NCBI RefSeq assembly: GCF_047553045.1
Contig: NZ_CP180208.1
Location: 1,674,001-1,738,000, forward strand
DNA from: Sphingomonas_L flavalba_A
GTDB taxonomy: Bacteria; Pseudomonadota; Alphaproteobacteria; Sphingomonadales; Sphingomonadaceae
Length of the DNA: 64,000 bases
Direction of reading: 5' to 3'
In this document: one piece after another, positions 7,252-16,628 of the stretch
Layout of the letters: every line of letters begins with the position of its first letter
Position numbering within the stretch: the first letter of the stretch is position 1
Position numbers and translations under genes: made by a program
Notes under the pieces: generated by a model
Told to the model about the DNA's origin: nothing
Database searches by the model: none
Seen by the model: only the letters and a program-made list of their open reading frames with translations

Positions 7252-8921
7252 CACCGCCCCTTGAACAGGCCGCCGAGCAGCCCGCGCACCAGCCCGCCGA
7301 CAACGCTGCTGCCGGCGCCGCGCGTCGTCCCGAAAATCTGCTTCGACACCTGGTTCGCCACCTGCCGGCCGATCGCCGACGACGCCGAACGGGTGGCGGA
7401 GGTGATCGCCCGGTTGATTGGCGAATTGGCGGCGGCGCGGTCCGCTTCCCGCTGCTGGCGCACCGCCTCGCGCTCGGCGGCGACACGGGCGCGTTCGGCT
7501 TCCTTGGCGGCGCGGGCATCCTCCTTCGCCTTGGCGGCGGCGGCCTTTTCGGCCTCGCCCTGTGCCTTGGCCTCGGCAGCGGCGGCCGCCGCCTCCTGCG
7601 CCTTCGCACCCAATATCTCCTCGGCCGATTCGCGGTCGACGGCGGCATCGTAGCGGTCGCCGATCGCGTCGGTGGCGATCATCACCTTGCGCTCTTGCGT
7701 GCTGAGCGGCCCCACCCGCGAGCAGGGCGGCTTGATCAGCACGCGCTCAACCGGCGACGGCGCACCGTCCGGCAGCAGCAGCGACACCAGCGCCTCGCCG
7801 ACCTTCAACTCGGTGATGACGGTGGCGACGTCGACGCCGGGGTTGGCGCGGAACGTCGTCGCCGCCGCCTTGACCGCCGCCTGGTCGCGCGGGGTGAACG
7901 CGCGCAGCGCGTGCTGGACACGGTTGCCCAGCTGCCCGGCCACCGTGTCGGGAATGTCGATCGGGTTCTGGGTGATGAAATAGATGCCGACGCCCTTGGA
8001 CCGGATCAGCCGCACCACCTGCTCGATCTTCTCCAGCAGCCCCTTCGACGCATTGTCGAACAGCAGGTGCGCCTCGTCGAAGAAGAACACCAGCACCGGC
8101 TTGTCCGGGTCGCCGACTTCCGGCAGGCTCTCGAACAGTTCGGACATCAGCCACAGCAGGAAAGTCGCGTACAGTTTCGGGCTGGCCATCAGCTTGTCGG
8201 CGGCCAGAATGTTGACGACGCCGCGCCCCTTGTCGTCGCGCTGGATGAAATCGGCCATCGACAGCGCCGGCTCGCCGAAAAAATGCTCGCCGCCCTGCGA
8301 ACGCAGCTGGAGCAGCGCGCGCTGGATCGTGCCGATGCTCTGCTTCGACACATTGCCGTAGGTCGCGGTCAGCTCGTCCGCCCGCTCGGCGCAATGGACC
8401 AGCATCGCCTGCAGGTCATCGAGGTTGAGGAGCAGCAGCCCTTCCTTGTCGGCGACGGTGAAGGCGATGGTCAGCACGCCTTCCTGCACCTCGTTCAGGT
8501 CCATCAGCCGGGCGAGCAGCAGCGGCCCCATTTCCGATATCGTCGTGCGAACCGGGTGCCCCTGTTCCCCGAACAGGTCCCAGAACTGCACCGGATTGTC
8601 GGCATAGGCCCAGTCGGTCAGGCCGATTTCGGCGGCACGGGCGGAAAAGGGCGCATGGGTCTTGGCCGTCGCCGACCCGGCCATCGCGATGCCGGACAGA
8701 TCGCCCTTCACGTCGGCGACGAAGCTCGGCACCCCGGCGGCGGAAAAGCCCTCGATGATGCCCTGCAGCGTCACCGTCTTGCCGGTGCCGGTCGCCCCGG
8801 CGATCAGCCCGTGGCGATTGGCCCGCTTGAAGTTCAGGACCTGCGGCTTGCCGCCGCCCGACCCGATATAGACCCCGCTCTCGTCCGCCACGCCGATCCT
8901 CCGCACCACTGGGCGCCCCAT
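7251..8921 (-). CDS. HerA-like ATPase / DUF853 family (YjgR-type)
   Basis: This 556-residue cytoplasmic protein belongs to the HerA-FtsK superfamily, DUF853 (YjgR) branch, related to bipolar DNA translocases. Walker A GATGTGKT is at residues 42-49 and Walker B VLVFFFDEAHLLF ends with DEAH at 282-285. An arginine-rich sensor region follows (VRLIRSKGVGIYFITQNP). The C-terminal third contains a long Ala/Glu/Lys coiled coil (about residues 440-500) and ends in a glycine-rich VVGGLVRGLLGGLFKGR tail typical of the family. Its actual substrate is not established for the family. It overlaps the following secreted-protein gene. Confidence 0.92.
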   Translation of the reverse strand: MGRPVVRRIGVADESGVYIGSGGGKPQVLNFKRANRHGLIAGATGTGKTVTLQGIIEGFSAAGVPSFVADVKGDLSGIAMAGSATAKTHAPFSARAAEIGLTDWAYADNPVQFWDLFGEQGHPVRTTISEMGPLLLARLMDLNEVQEGVLTIAFTVADKEGLLLLNLDDLQAMLVHCAERADELTATYGNVSKQSIGTIQRALLQLRSQGGEHFFGEPALSMADFIQRDDKGRGVVNILAADKLMASPKLYATFLLWLMSELFESLPEVGDPDKPVLVFFFDEAHLLFDNASKGLLEKIEQVVRLIRSKGVGIYFITQNPIDIPDTVAGQLGNRVQHALRAFTPRDQAAVKAAATTFRANPGVDVATVITELKVGEALVSLLLPDGAPSPVERVLIKPPCSRVGPLSTQERKVMIATDAIGDRYDAAVDRESAEEILGAKAQEAAAAAAEAKAQGEAEKAAAAKAKEDARAAKEAERARVAAEREAVRQQREADRAAANSPINRAITSATRSASSAIGRQVANQVSKQIFGTTRGAGSSVVGGLVRGLLGGLFKGR

Positions 8922-9041
8922 TTAACCCGACAGCCCGGCCCGTCCATAGCGGAATACGGCCCGACCATACCCCAGCTCGGATCGGACCGGCCCACTCCCG
9001 CCAAAGCCCGGATCGGCACAGCCTAACCCACCCGTCCATCC

Positions 9042-9082
9042 CGAGCGCAGTCGAGGGGCCACCACGAGCGAAGGCGAGGGGC
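9042..9082. repeat. Imperfect direct repeat of sphingomonad intergenic type
   Basis: Two related 18-nt units, CGAGCGCAGTCGAGGGGC (9042-9059) and CGAGCGAAGGCGAGGGGC (9065-9082), lie in the 240-bp gap before cysS. Sequences of the form CATCCCGAGCGCAGTCGAGG are, from general knowledge, widely dispersed between genes in sphingomonads. The units are not self-complementary enough to act as a terminator. No gene is visible in 8922-9161. Confidence 0.55.
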
Positions 9083-9161
9083 CTCTCCAAGCACAATCCA
9101 CGGACGCCCCCACCCCCCAGACACTTGCCGCCGGCGGGCGGACGCGGCATGGCGCTTGGCC

Positions 9162-10682
9162 ATGACGATCACGGGCGCCCCCCTCCAGCTGTTCAACAGC
9201 CTCAGCCGCGCGACGGAACCGTTCGCGCCGATCGACCCCGGCATGGTCCGCGTCTACAGCTGCGGGCCGACCGTCTATCACTACGCCCATCTCGGCAACC
9301 TGCGCGCCTATGTGTTCACCGACACGCTGCGCCGGGTGCTCAACTGGAAGGGCTGGCCGGTCAACCACGTCATCAACATCACCGACGTCGGCCATCTGAC
9401 CTCCGACGCCGACGCCGGCGACGACAAGATGGAGGCAGCGGCGAAGCGCGACGGCAAGTCGATCTGGGACATCGCCGCCTTCTACACCGAAGCGTTCAAG
9501 CTGGATGTCGCCCGGCTCAACATCCGCCCGCCGACTTTGTGGTCGGTCGCCACCGATCACATCCAGGACATGATCGAGTTCGGCCGCGCCATCGCCGACA
9601 AGCATTGCTACCGGCTCGACAGCGGCCTGTATTTCGACAGCACGACGGTGCCGGACTACGGCGCCCTCGCCGGCGCCCGGCCGGACGAGACGGTCGGCCG
9701 CATCGCCGAGGTGGAGGGCAAGCGCCACGCGCCGGACTTCGCGATCTGGCGCGCCTCCGCCCCCGGTGAGACGCGGCAGATGGAGTGGCAATCGCCGTGG
9801 GGTCCCGGCGCGCCGGGCTGGCACCTCGAATGCTCGGTGATGGCCCGCAAATATCTCGGCGACCGCTTTGACATCCACACCGGCGGCATCGACCACCGCG
9901 AGATCCACCACGTCAACGAGATCGCGCAGAACCAGGCGCATAGCGGCACCGCCGACACCGGCGCCAACTGGTGGATGCACAATAATTTCCTGATCGATCG
10001 CGGCGGCAAGATGTCGAAGTCGAAGGGCGGCTTCGCGACGCTGCAGTCGCTGGTCGATCGCGGCGTCCACCCGCTCGCCTATCGCCTGCTGTGCCTGACC
10101 GCCCATTATCGCGGCGAGCTGGAATTCACCGCGGAGACGATGGCGGCGGCGCTGACCCGGCTGAAACGGCTGGTGATGGCGGTCGGCAAGCTGCGCGAGG
10201 CGGCGACCGACACCGGCTGGCTGCGCGTGCTGGACGAAGCATCCGCCGGCAAGGGCGCCTCCAGCGCCTGGCAGCGTGCGGCGATAGAGGCGCCGCTCCC
10301 CGCCCCGGCCCGCGCACTGCTCGACCGCTTCGACGCCGCCATCTCGGCCGACCTGATGACCCCGCAGGCGTTACCGCTGCTCGACGAGGCGATCGGCCTG
10401 AAGGCGCTGTCCGCCGACGACCGGTTGCGGCTGGTCGCGACGATGGATCTGGTCCTCGGCCTCGCCCTCGTCACCACCGACCGCGCCGCGCTGCGCGTCC
10501 GCCCGGCCGATGCGACGCTGGACGAAGCGGCGGTCAAGGCGCGGATCGCCGAACGCCGCGCCGCCCGCGCCGCCAAGGACTTCGCCGCATCCGACGCGCT
10601 GCGCGACGAGCTGGCGGCGGCGGGGGTGGAGATCATGGACGGCGACCCGCTCGGCTGGGACTGGGCGGTTTCGCTGGATTGA
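9162..10682 (+). CDS. cysS: Cysteinyl-tRNA synthetase, atypical subtype
   Basis: CysRS charges tRNA-Cys with cysteine. Class I signatures are present: the zinc ligand and first motif SCGPTVYHYAHLGN (Cys34, HIGH equivalent HLGN) and KMSKSKGG at 283-290. Further zinc ligands are likely Cys224 in WHLECSVM, a His of IHH at 249-250, and Glu253. The central motif reads FDIHTGGIDHREIHHVNEIA rather than the usual DIHGGGxDLxFPHHENE, and INITDVGHLTSDADAGDDKM replaces the usual INDVDDK-type stretch; both point to a separate CysRS clade also seen in archaea and candidate phyla. Start taken at ATG 9162 (506 residues); a TTG at 9156 is less likely. A hydroxyacid dehydrogenase follows after 28 nt. Confidence 0.9.
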   Translation: MTITGAPLQLFNSLSRATEPFAPIDPGMVRVYSCGPTVYHYAHLGNLRAYVFTDTLRRVLNWKGWPVNHVINITDVGHLTSDADAGDDKMEAAAKRDGKSIWDIAAFYTEAFKLDVARLNIRPPTLWSVATDHIQDMIEFGRAIADKHCYRLDSGLYFDSTTVPDYGALAGARPDETVGRIAEVEGKRHAPDFAIWRASAPGETRQMEWQSPWGPGAPGWHLECSVMARKYLGDRFDIHTGGIDHREIHHVNEIAQNQAHSGTADTGANWWMHNNFLIDRGGKMSKSKGGFATLQSLVDRGVHPLAYRLLCLTAHYRGELEFTAETMAAALTRLKRLVMAVGKLREAATDTGWLRVLDEASAGKGASSAWQRAAIEAPLPAPARALLDRFDAAISADLMTPQALPLLDEAIGLKALSADDRLRLVATMDLVLGLALVTTDRAALRVRPADATLDEAAVKARIAERRAARAAKDFAASDALRDELAAAGVEIMDGDPLGWDWAVSLD

Positions 10683-10710
10683 TCGTCCGGCGCGGGTCTA
10701 CACTCGCGCC

Positions 10711-11664
10711 ATGTCCACGCCCATCGTCGCCGTCCTCCCCGCCCTCGCCCGCCCGCTGATCGCCGATCACCTGCCGCCGGGCATCGCCGCCAAATGGTTC
10801 ATGACGGCGGAGGAAGCGATCGCGCTCGCCCCGTCGGCGGAGATCGGCTGGCTCGACATGGCGGACCGCAACGCCACCGCCGCCGCGCTGGCGGCGGGCG
10901 AACGGCTGAAATGGGTGTCGACCATCTATGCGGGGCTGGATGCGTTTCCGGTCGACCAGTTGCGCCGGCGCGGCACGCTCGTCACCAACGGCACGGGGGT
11001 CAACGCCATCGCCGTCGCCGAATATGCGGTGATGGGCATGCTGACCGCCGCCAAGCGTTTCCCCGAAGTCGTCCGCGCGCAGGACCGCGGCGAATGGCTG
11101 ACCGACGCGCCCGGCAAGGTCGAGCTGTTCGGCAGCCGCGCGCTGATCCTCGGCTACGGCACGATCGGCCGCGCGATCGGCGACCGGCTGAAGGGCTTCG
11201 GCGTCGATGTCACCGGCGTCCGCCGCACGCCGGACGGAGAGGCCGGCGTCATCGGCCCAGACGCATGGCGGGAGCAGCTTGGCAGCTTCGACTGGGTGGT
11301 GCTCGCCGCCCCGGCGACGGCGGAGACCCACCTGCTGCTCAGCGCGGCGGAGATCGCGGCGATGAAGCCGGACGCCTGGCTGGTCAACATCGCGCGCGGC
11401 AGCATCGTCGATCAGGACGCGCTGATCGCCGCCCTCGCCGCCCGGCGGATCGGCGGCGCCTTCCTCGACGTGACGGAGCCGGAACCGCTGCCGGCGGACA
11501 ACCCGCTGTGGCACCTGCCCAACTGCATCATGACCATGCATCTGTCCGGCCGCGCCCAAACACGCATGTTCCGGGTGGCGGCGGAACTTTTCCTCGATAA
11601 TCTCGTCCGGTACCTGCGCGGAGAACCGCTGCGCAATCAGGTCGATCTGGCACGGGGATATTGA
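10711..11664 (+). CDS. D-2-hydroxyacid dehydrogenase family protein
   Basis: The 317-residue protein is a NAD(P)-dependent D-isomer-specific 2-hydroxyacid dehydrogenase. The nucleotide-binding Rossmann loop is ALILGYGTIGRAIGDRL around residues 146-162. Catalytic residues expected for the family can be seen: Arg in NIARGSIVD, Glu in DVTEPEPLP, and His in MTMHLSGRAQ, where the usual HxxG/A context is preserved. Substrate cannot be deduced; relatives reduce glyoxylate, hydroxypyruvate or phenylpyruvate. The ATG at 10711 lacks a strong Shine-Dalgarno but fits the family start. It is 4 nt ahead of the aldehyde dehydrogenase gene, so the two are likely co-transcribed. Confidence 0.9.
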   Translation: MSTPIVAVLPALARPLIADHLPPGIAAKWFMTAEEAIALAPSAEIGWLDMADRNATAAALAAGERLKWVSTIYAGLDAFPVDQLRRRGTLVTNGTGVNAIAVAEYAVMGMLTAAKRFPEVVRAQDRGEWLTDAPGKVELFGSRALILGYGTIGRAIGDRLKGFGVDVTGVRRTPDGEAGVIGPDAWREQLGSFDWVVLAAPATAETHLLLSAAEIAAMKPDAWLVNIARGSIVDQDALIAALAARRIGGAFLDVTEPEPLPADNPLWHLPNCIMTMHLSGRAQTRMFRVAAELFLDNLVRYLRGEPLRNQVDLARGY

Positions 11665-11668
11665 CGGT

Positions 11669-13102
<1,434 letters not shown>

Positions 13103-13220
13103 GCGCTGAAACCGCCACAAAACAGGACAGTCCGAAGCTTTTGATTCATTGCAGAATCGTAAACTACGGATTAACCTCCGCCGATTAATTAGTCCGCGTT
13201 CATGTCAGGGGTGACACACT

Positions 13221-13835
13221 ATGTTGCGTAAGCTTGCTCTGTCGACCGCCGCTGCAGTGACCTTCATTGGCCTCGCGTCTCCGGCTTCCGCTCTGACGCT
13301 CGGGTCCACGAATTGCGCGCTTTCGGACATTGGCTCCGTGCTCGCCGGCACTCAGGCGATCGCCTGCGGTGGCTGGTATGACAACAACAATCTGAACGGC
13401 AACAGCGAAGCGAAGCGGAAGGATTCCGCTGCCGCTCTCAACGCGCTGTTCAACACCACGACATTCAACTGGCAGACGCTGAGCTGGATCGACCAGTTCG
13501 ATGTCAGCGGCAACGTTATCAATTTCGACACGCCGCTTTTCGGCCAGACCGTCCTCGCCATCCACGTCGGCGCCGCCAAGGGCCAGCCGACCGGCGTCGG
13601 TTATACGTCGACCGCCTTCTTCATCTTTGACGCGGGCAACCTGCTGGGCGGCCTGAAGTCGCTGGACTTTAACCGGGCCGGGCTGTCCAACGTCCGCGTG
13701 TATTCGACCGGCACCTTTACGCCGCCGACCAACGCCGTGCCGGAACCGGCGACCTGGGCGATGCTGATCGCGGGCTTCGGCCTTGCTGGCGTGGCAGTGC
13801 GCCGCCGTCGCCGGACCAGCGTTACCTTCGCCTGA
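13221..13835 (+). CDS. Exported PEPxxWAM (PEP-CTERM-like) sorting-tail protein
   Basis: This 204-residue protein starts with a Sec signal peptide (LRKLALSTAAAVTFIGLA, then PASA) and ends with PEPATWAMLIAGFGLAG followed by VAVRRRRR, the short PEPxxWAM sorting/anchor tail common in sphingomonads. The mature region between residues 25 and 175 is Asn/Thr/Gly rich with several beta strands (FDVSGNVINFDTPL) and resembles other PEP-CTERM surface or exopolysaccharide-linked proteins of unknown role. AT-rich DNA at about 13140-13195 probably holds its promoter, and a strong terminator follows, so it is likely monocistronic. Base composition is lower in GC than its neighbours, as is usual for exported proteins of this type. 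Confidence 0.88.
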   Translation: MLRKLALSTAAAVTFIGLASPASALTLGSTNCALSDIGSVLAGTQAIACGGWYDNNNLNGNSEAKRKDSAAALNALFNTTTFNWQTLSWIDQFDVSGNVINFDTPLFGQTVLAIHVGAAKGQPTGVGYTSTAFFIFDAGNLLGGLKSLDFNRAGLSNVRVYSTGTFTPPTNAVPEPATWAMLIAGFGLAGVAVRRRRRTSVTFA

Positions 13836-13851
13836 TCCGACGCAGACTCGC

Positions 13852-13885
13852 AAAAAAGGGGCGGCCGGCGGTCGCCCCTTTTTTT
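13852..13885 (+). terminator. Rho-independent terminator after the PEP-CTERM-like gene
   Basis: AAAAAAGGGGCG at 13852-13863 pairs with CGCCCCTTTTTTT at 13873-13885 around a 9-nt loop. The stem ends in a run of seven T on the plus strand, 17 nt after the stop codon. It is the clearest intrinsic terminator in the window; its A-tract also allows some bidirectional activity. Confidence 0.92.
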
Positions 13886-14000
13886 ATGCCCGTTGCCCGG
13901 GCGGATGCGACGAAGCGAGCGCCTGCCCCCTGTCCGGGCTAAAGGCTACACGCTATATTGGGCCTGCGCGGGGGGTGGCTGTTCAGCTCCGGAGAGCGCA

Positions 14001-14186
14001 ATGACCACCTCAAAATCAAATATCTGGATCAGGCGGGCGGCGGCAGAAGCGCGGGCGGCGCTCGCCGCGACGACGCCAGCCGCCGTGCGCCTGCACCGCG
14101 GCCTTGCCGCCGCCTACCACGTCCGCGCCACCTGCGGCGTGCCGATGATCGACATCGCTTTCCTGACCGACCGCCAGCCCCGCTGA
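14001..14186 (+). CDS. Possible small protein, 61 residues
   Basis: An ATG at 14001 preceded by GGAGAG (8 nt spacing) opens a 61-codon frame between the 13852-13885 terminator and the end of recG. The product, beginning MTTSKSNIWIRRAAAEARAA, is basic, Ala/Arg rich and probably helical, with two cysteine-free halves. Short ORFs with this ArgArgAlaAlaAla-type start are frequent in sphingomonads, but I cannot assign a family. A good ribosome binding site and a sensible position are the only support; it could equally be a spurious high-GC ORF. Confidence 0.4.
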   Translation: MTTSKSNIWIRRAAAEARAALAATTPAAVRLHRGLAAAYHVRATCGVPMIDIAFLTDRQPR

Positions 14187-14225
14187 TCCCGTCGCTGGCT
14201 TCGCAGCAGGCCCCCTCGCCCCGCC

Positions 14226-16289
14226 CTAGCCGGATCGCAGCAGGTTCACCCCCGCGTCGCGCTCGAACAGGTACAGCGCCAGCCGCGCCGCCTGCCCACG
14301 CGGGCCGTCCAGCCCGCCGTCGCGGTCGACCAGCAGCCGCGCGTCGTCGCTGGCGATCGGCAGCAGTTCCTGCAATGCTGCATCATCGGCAAGGCGAAAC
14401 ACGTGCTCGCCCGACTGGCGGGTGCCGAGCAGTTCGCCCGCCCCGCGCAACCGCAGATCCTCCTCGGCGATGCGGAAACCGTCGTTGGTCTCGCGCATCA
14501 GCGCCAGCCGGGCGCGGCCGGTCTCGCTCAACTGCCGCCCGCGCAGCAACAGGCAGACAGACCGGCCGCTGCCGCGCCCGACCCGCCCGCGCAGCTGGTG
14601 GAGCTGGGCCAGCCCGAAACGCTCCGCCCCCTCGACGATGATCAGCGTCGCGTTCGGCACGTCGACGCCGACCTCGATCACCGTCGTCGCGACGAGCAGC
14701 GCGGTCTTGCCGGCGGCGAAGGCGGCCATCGCCGCGTCCTTGTCCGGCCCCTTCATCCGGCCGTGGACCAGCCCGACCCGGTCCTCGCCGAAGCGCAGGC
14801 GCAGCGCCGCCGCCCGCGCCTCCGCCGCCGCCTGATCGCTGGTTTCGCTTTCCTCGACCAGCGGGCACACCCAATAGGCCTGCCCGCCGCCGGACAGATG
14901 GCGGGCAAGCGCGTCGACGACCTCGTCCAGCCGCTCGTCCGACATCACCCGTGTCTCGATCGGCTGGCGTCCCGGTGGCATCTCGTCCAGCCGGCTGACA
15001 TCCATCTCGCCATACTGGGTCAGGGTCAGCGTGCGCGGGATCGGCGTCGCGGTCATCACCAGCAGGTGCGGCGGCCGTTCCGCCTTCTGCGCCAGCAGTA
15101 GCCGCTGGGCGACGCCGAATCGATGCTGCTCGTCGACCACCGCCAGCCCCAGCCGTTTGTAGGCAACCGCCTGCTGGAAGATCGCGTGGGTGCCGACCAG
15201 TATGTCGATCGATCCGTCCGCCAGCCCGATCAGCGTCGATTCGCGCGCCTTGCCTTTCTCGCGCCCGGTCAGGATCGCGACATTGACCGGCATGCCGGCG
15301 AGCAGCGCGGTCAGGCTGGCGGCATGCTGGCGGGCGAGGATCTCGGTCGGGGCAAGCAGCGCGCCCTGCGCCCCGGCCTCGACCGCCGCCAGCAGCGCCA
15401 TCAGCGCGACCAGCGTCTTGCCCGACCCGACATCGCCCTGCAGCAGCCGCAGCATCGGCGTCGCCTGCGCCATGTCGCCGGTGATCTCGGCGATCGCGCG
15501 GGCCTGCGCCCCGGTCGGCGCATAGGGCAGGCGCAGCCGGTCGCGCAGCCGCCCGTCCCCGGCCAGCGGCTCGCCCCGCCGCTTGCGCTCGGACGCGCGC
15601 ACCAGCATCAGCGCCAGCTGGTTGGCAAAAATTTCGTCATAGGCCAGCCGCCGCCGCGCCGCCTTGTCGGCCGGGTCGGCATGGGCGGTGACCAGCGCCG
15701 CCTTCCACGCCGGCCAGTCCTGCCGGGCGAGCACGCTCGACTCGATCCATTCCGGCAGCTCCGGCGCCCGCGCCAGCGCCTGCGCCGCCAGCGCCGCCAG
15801 CCGCTTTCCGGTCAGCCCTTCGGACAGCGGATAGACCGGCTCGCGCTCCGGCAGGTCGGCGGCCTCCTCCGGCGGCAGCACATGATCCGGGTGGACGATC
15901 TGGCGTTCCTCGCCATAGCTTTCCAGCTTGCCGGACACGACGCGCGCCTCGCCCAGCGGCAGAAGCTTCTTCGCCCAGCCCGGATTCCCCCCGAAATAGA
16001 CGAGACTGACAATATTTCCTTTAGAATCAGATGCATGAACCCGAAACGGCCCGCGCCCACCGCCCTGCCGGTAATCGAGCGGGGTCAATATGACCGTGAT
16101 AACCTGGCCGACAACCGCCTCGTCCAGGCTGGCCACCGGCGTCCGGTCGATGAACCCGCTCGGCAGGTGAAAGGCGATGTCCACCGCCCGCGCCAGCCCC
16201 AGCCGCTCCAGCGGCCGGGCCAGTTGCGGCCCGATGCCTTTCAGTGCCGTCACTTCGGCGAACAGCGGATTGAGTATGGCGGGTCGCAT
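14226..16289 (-). CDS. recG: ATP-dependent DNA helicase RecG
   Basis: RecG is a monomeric double-strand translocase that remodels stalled replication forks and Holliday junctions. The 687-residue protein has the N-terminal wedge/OB domain (about 1-230), then Walker A GDVGSGKTLVA at 285-295, DEQH at 386-389, the TATPIPRT motif III and a helicase C domain with IEVGVDVPNAT and QLRGRVGRG. The C-terminal LRLRGAGELLGTRQSG box is the TRG-type motif shared with Mfd. The ATG at 16289 is divergent from sdhE-mfd across 72 bp, an arrangement common in sphingomonads. Full length and intact. Confidence 0.97.
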   Translation of the reverse strand: MRPAILNPLFAEVTALKGIGPQLARPLERLGLARAVDIAFHLPSGFIDRTPVASLDEAVVGQVITVILTPLDYRQGGGRGPFRVHASDSKGNIVSLVYFGGNPGWAKKLLPLGEARVVSGKLESYGEERQIVHPDHVLPPEEAADLPEREPVYPLSEGLTGKRLAALAAQALARAPELPEWIESSVLARQDWPAWKAALVTAHADPADKAARRRLAYDEIFANQLALMLVRASERKRRGEPLAGDGRLRDRLRLPYAPTGAQARAIAEITGDMAQATPMLRLLQGDVGSGKTLVALMALLAAVEAGAQGALLAPTEILARQHAASLTALLAGMPVNVAILTGREKGKARESTLIGLADGSIDILVGTHAIFQQAVAYKRLGLAVVDEQHRFGVAQRLLLAQKAERPPHLLVMTATPIPRTLTLTQYGEMDVSRLDEMPPGRQPIETRVMSDERLDEVVDALARHLSGGGQAYWVCPLVEESETSDQAAAEARAAALRLRFGEDRVGLVHGRMKGPDKDAAMAAFAAGKTALLVATTVIEVGVDVPNATLIIVEGAERFGLAQLHQLRGRVGRGSGRSVCLLLRGRQLSETGRARLALMRETNDGFRIAEEDLRLRGAGELLGTRQSGEHVFRLADDAALQELLPIASDDARLLVDRDGGLDGPRGQAARLALYLFERDAGVNLLRSG

Positions 16290-16361
16290 GGCTATCTGAC
16301 CCCCTCTAGCCCATCAGCCGGCAGGCCCGATAGCCCGCCGGCCGCTTCGCATTGGACAGTC

Positions 16362-16628
16362 ATGGATCGCGACGCCCGCCTCAAACGCCTCCGCTTCCGC
16401 GCCTGGCACCGCGGCACCAAGGAGGCCGACCTGCTGGTCGGCGGATTCTTCGACCGCAACGCCGCCGGCTGGAGCGCGGACGAGATCGCCTGGTACGAGG
16501 CGCTGATGGACGAGCAGGATGTCGATATCCTCGGCTGGGCGATCGGCACCATCCCGGTCCCGCCCGACATCGACGGACCGATGATGCAGGCGATGCGGGT
16601 GCTGGATTATATCCCGATCGCCGAATGA
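16362..16628 (+). CDS. sdhE: FAD assembly factor SdhE (succinate dehydrogenase assembly factor 2)
   Basis: SdhE promotes covalent flavinylation of succinate dehydrogenase and fumarate reductase. The 88-residue product has the diagnostic arrangement RLKRLRFRAWHRGTKEADLL and GGFFDRNAAGW, where the conserved RGxxE-like RGTKE patch contacts the flavoprotein, plus the YEALMDEQDVDILGW acidic segment. The ATG at 16362 gives the normal size. Its TGA overlaps the mfd start (ATGA), so the two are translationally coupled; recG is divergent upstream. Confidence 0.95.
   Translation: MDRDARLKRLRFRAWHRGTKEADLLVGGFFDRNAAGWSADEIAWYEALMDEQDVDILGWAIGTIPVPPDIDGPMMQAMRVLDYIPIAE

Noticed and set aside
9156..9161. 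TTG start for cysS two codons upstream of ATG 9162
   Set aside because: Possible but has no better ribosome binding site, and the ATG gives the normal start.
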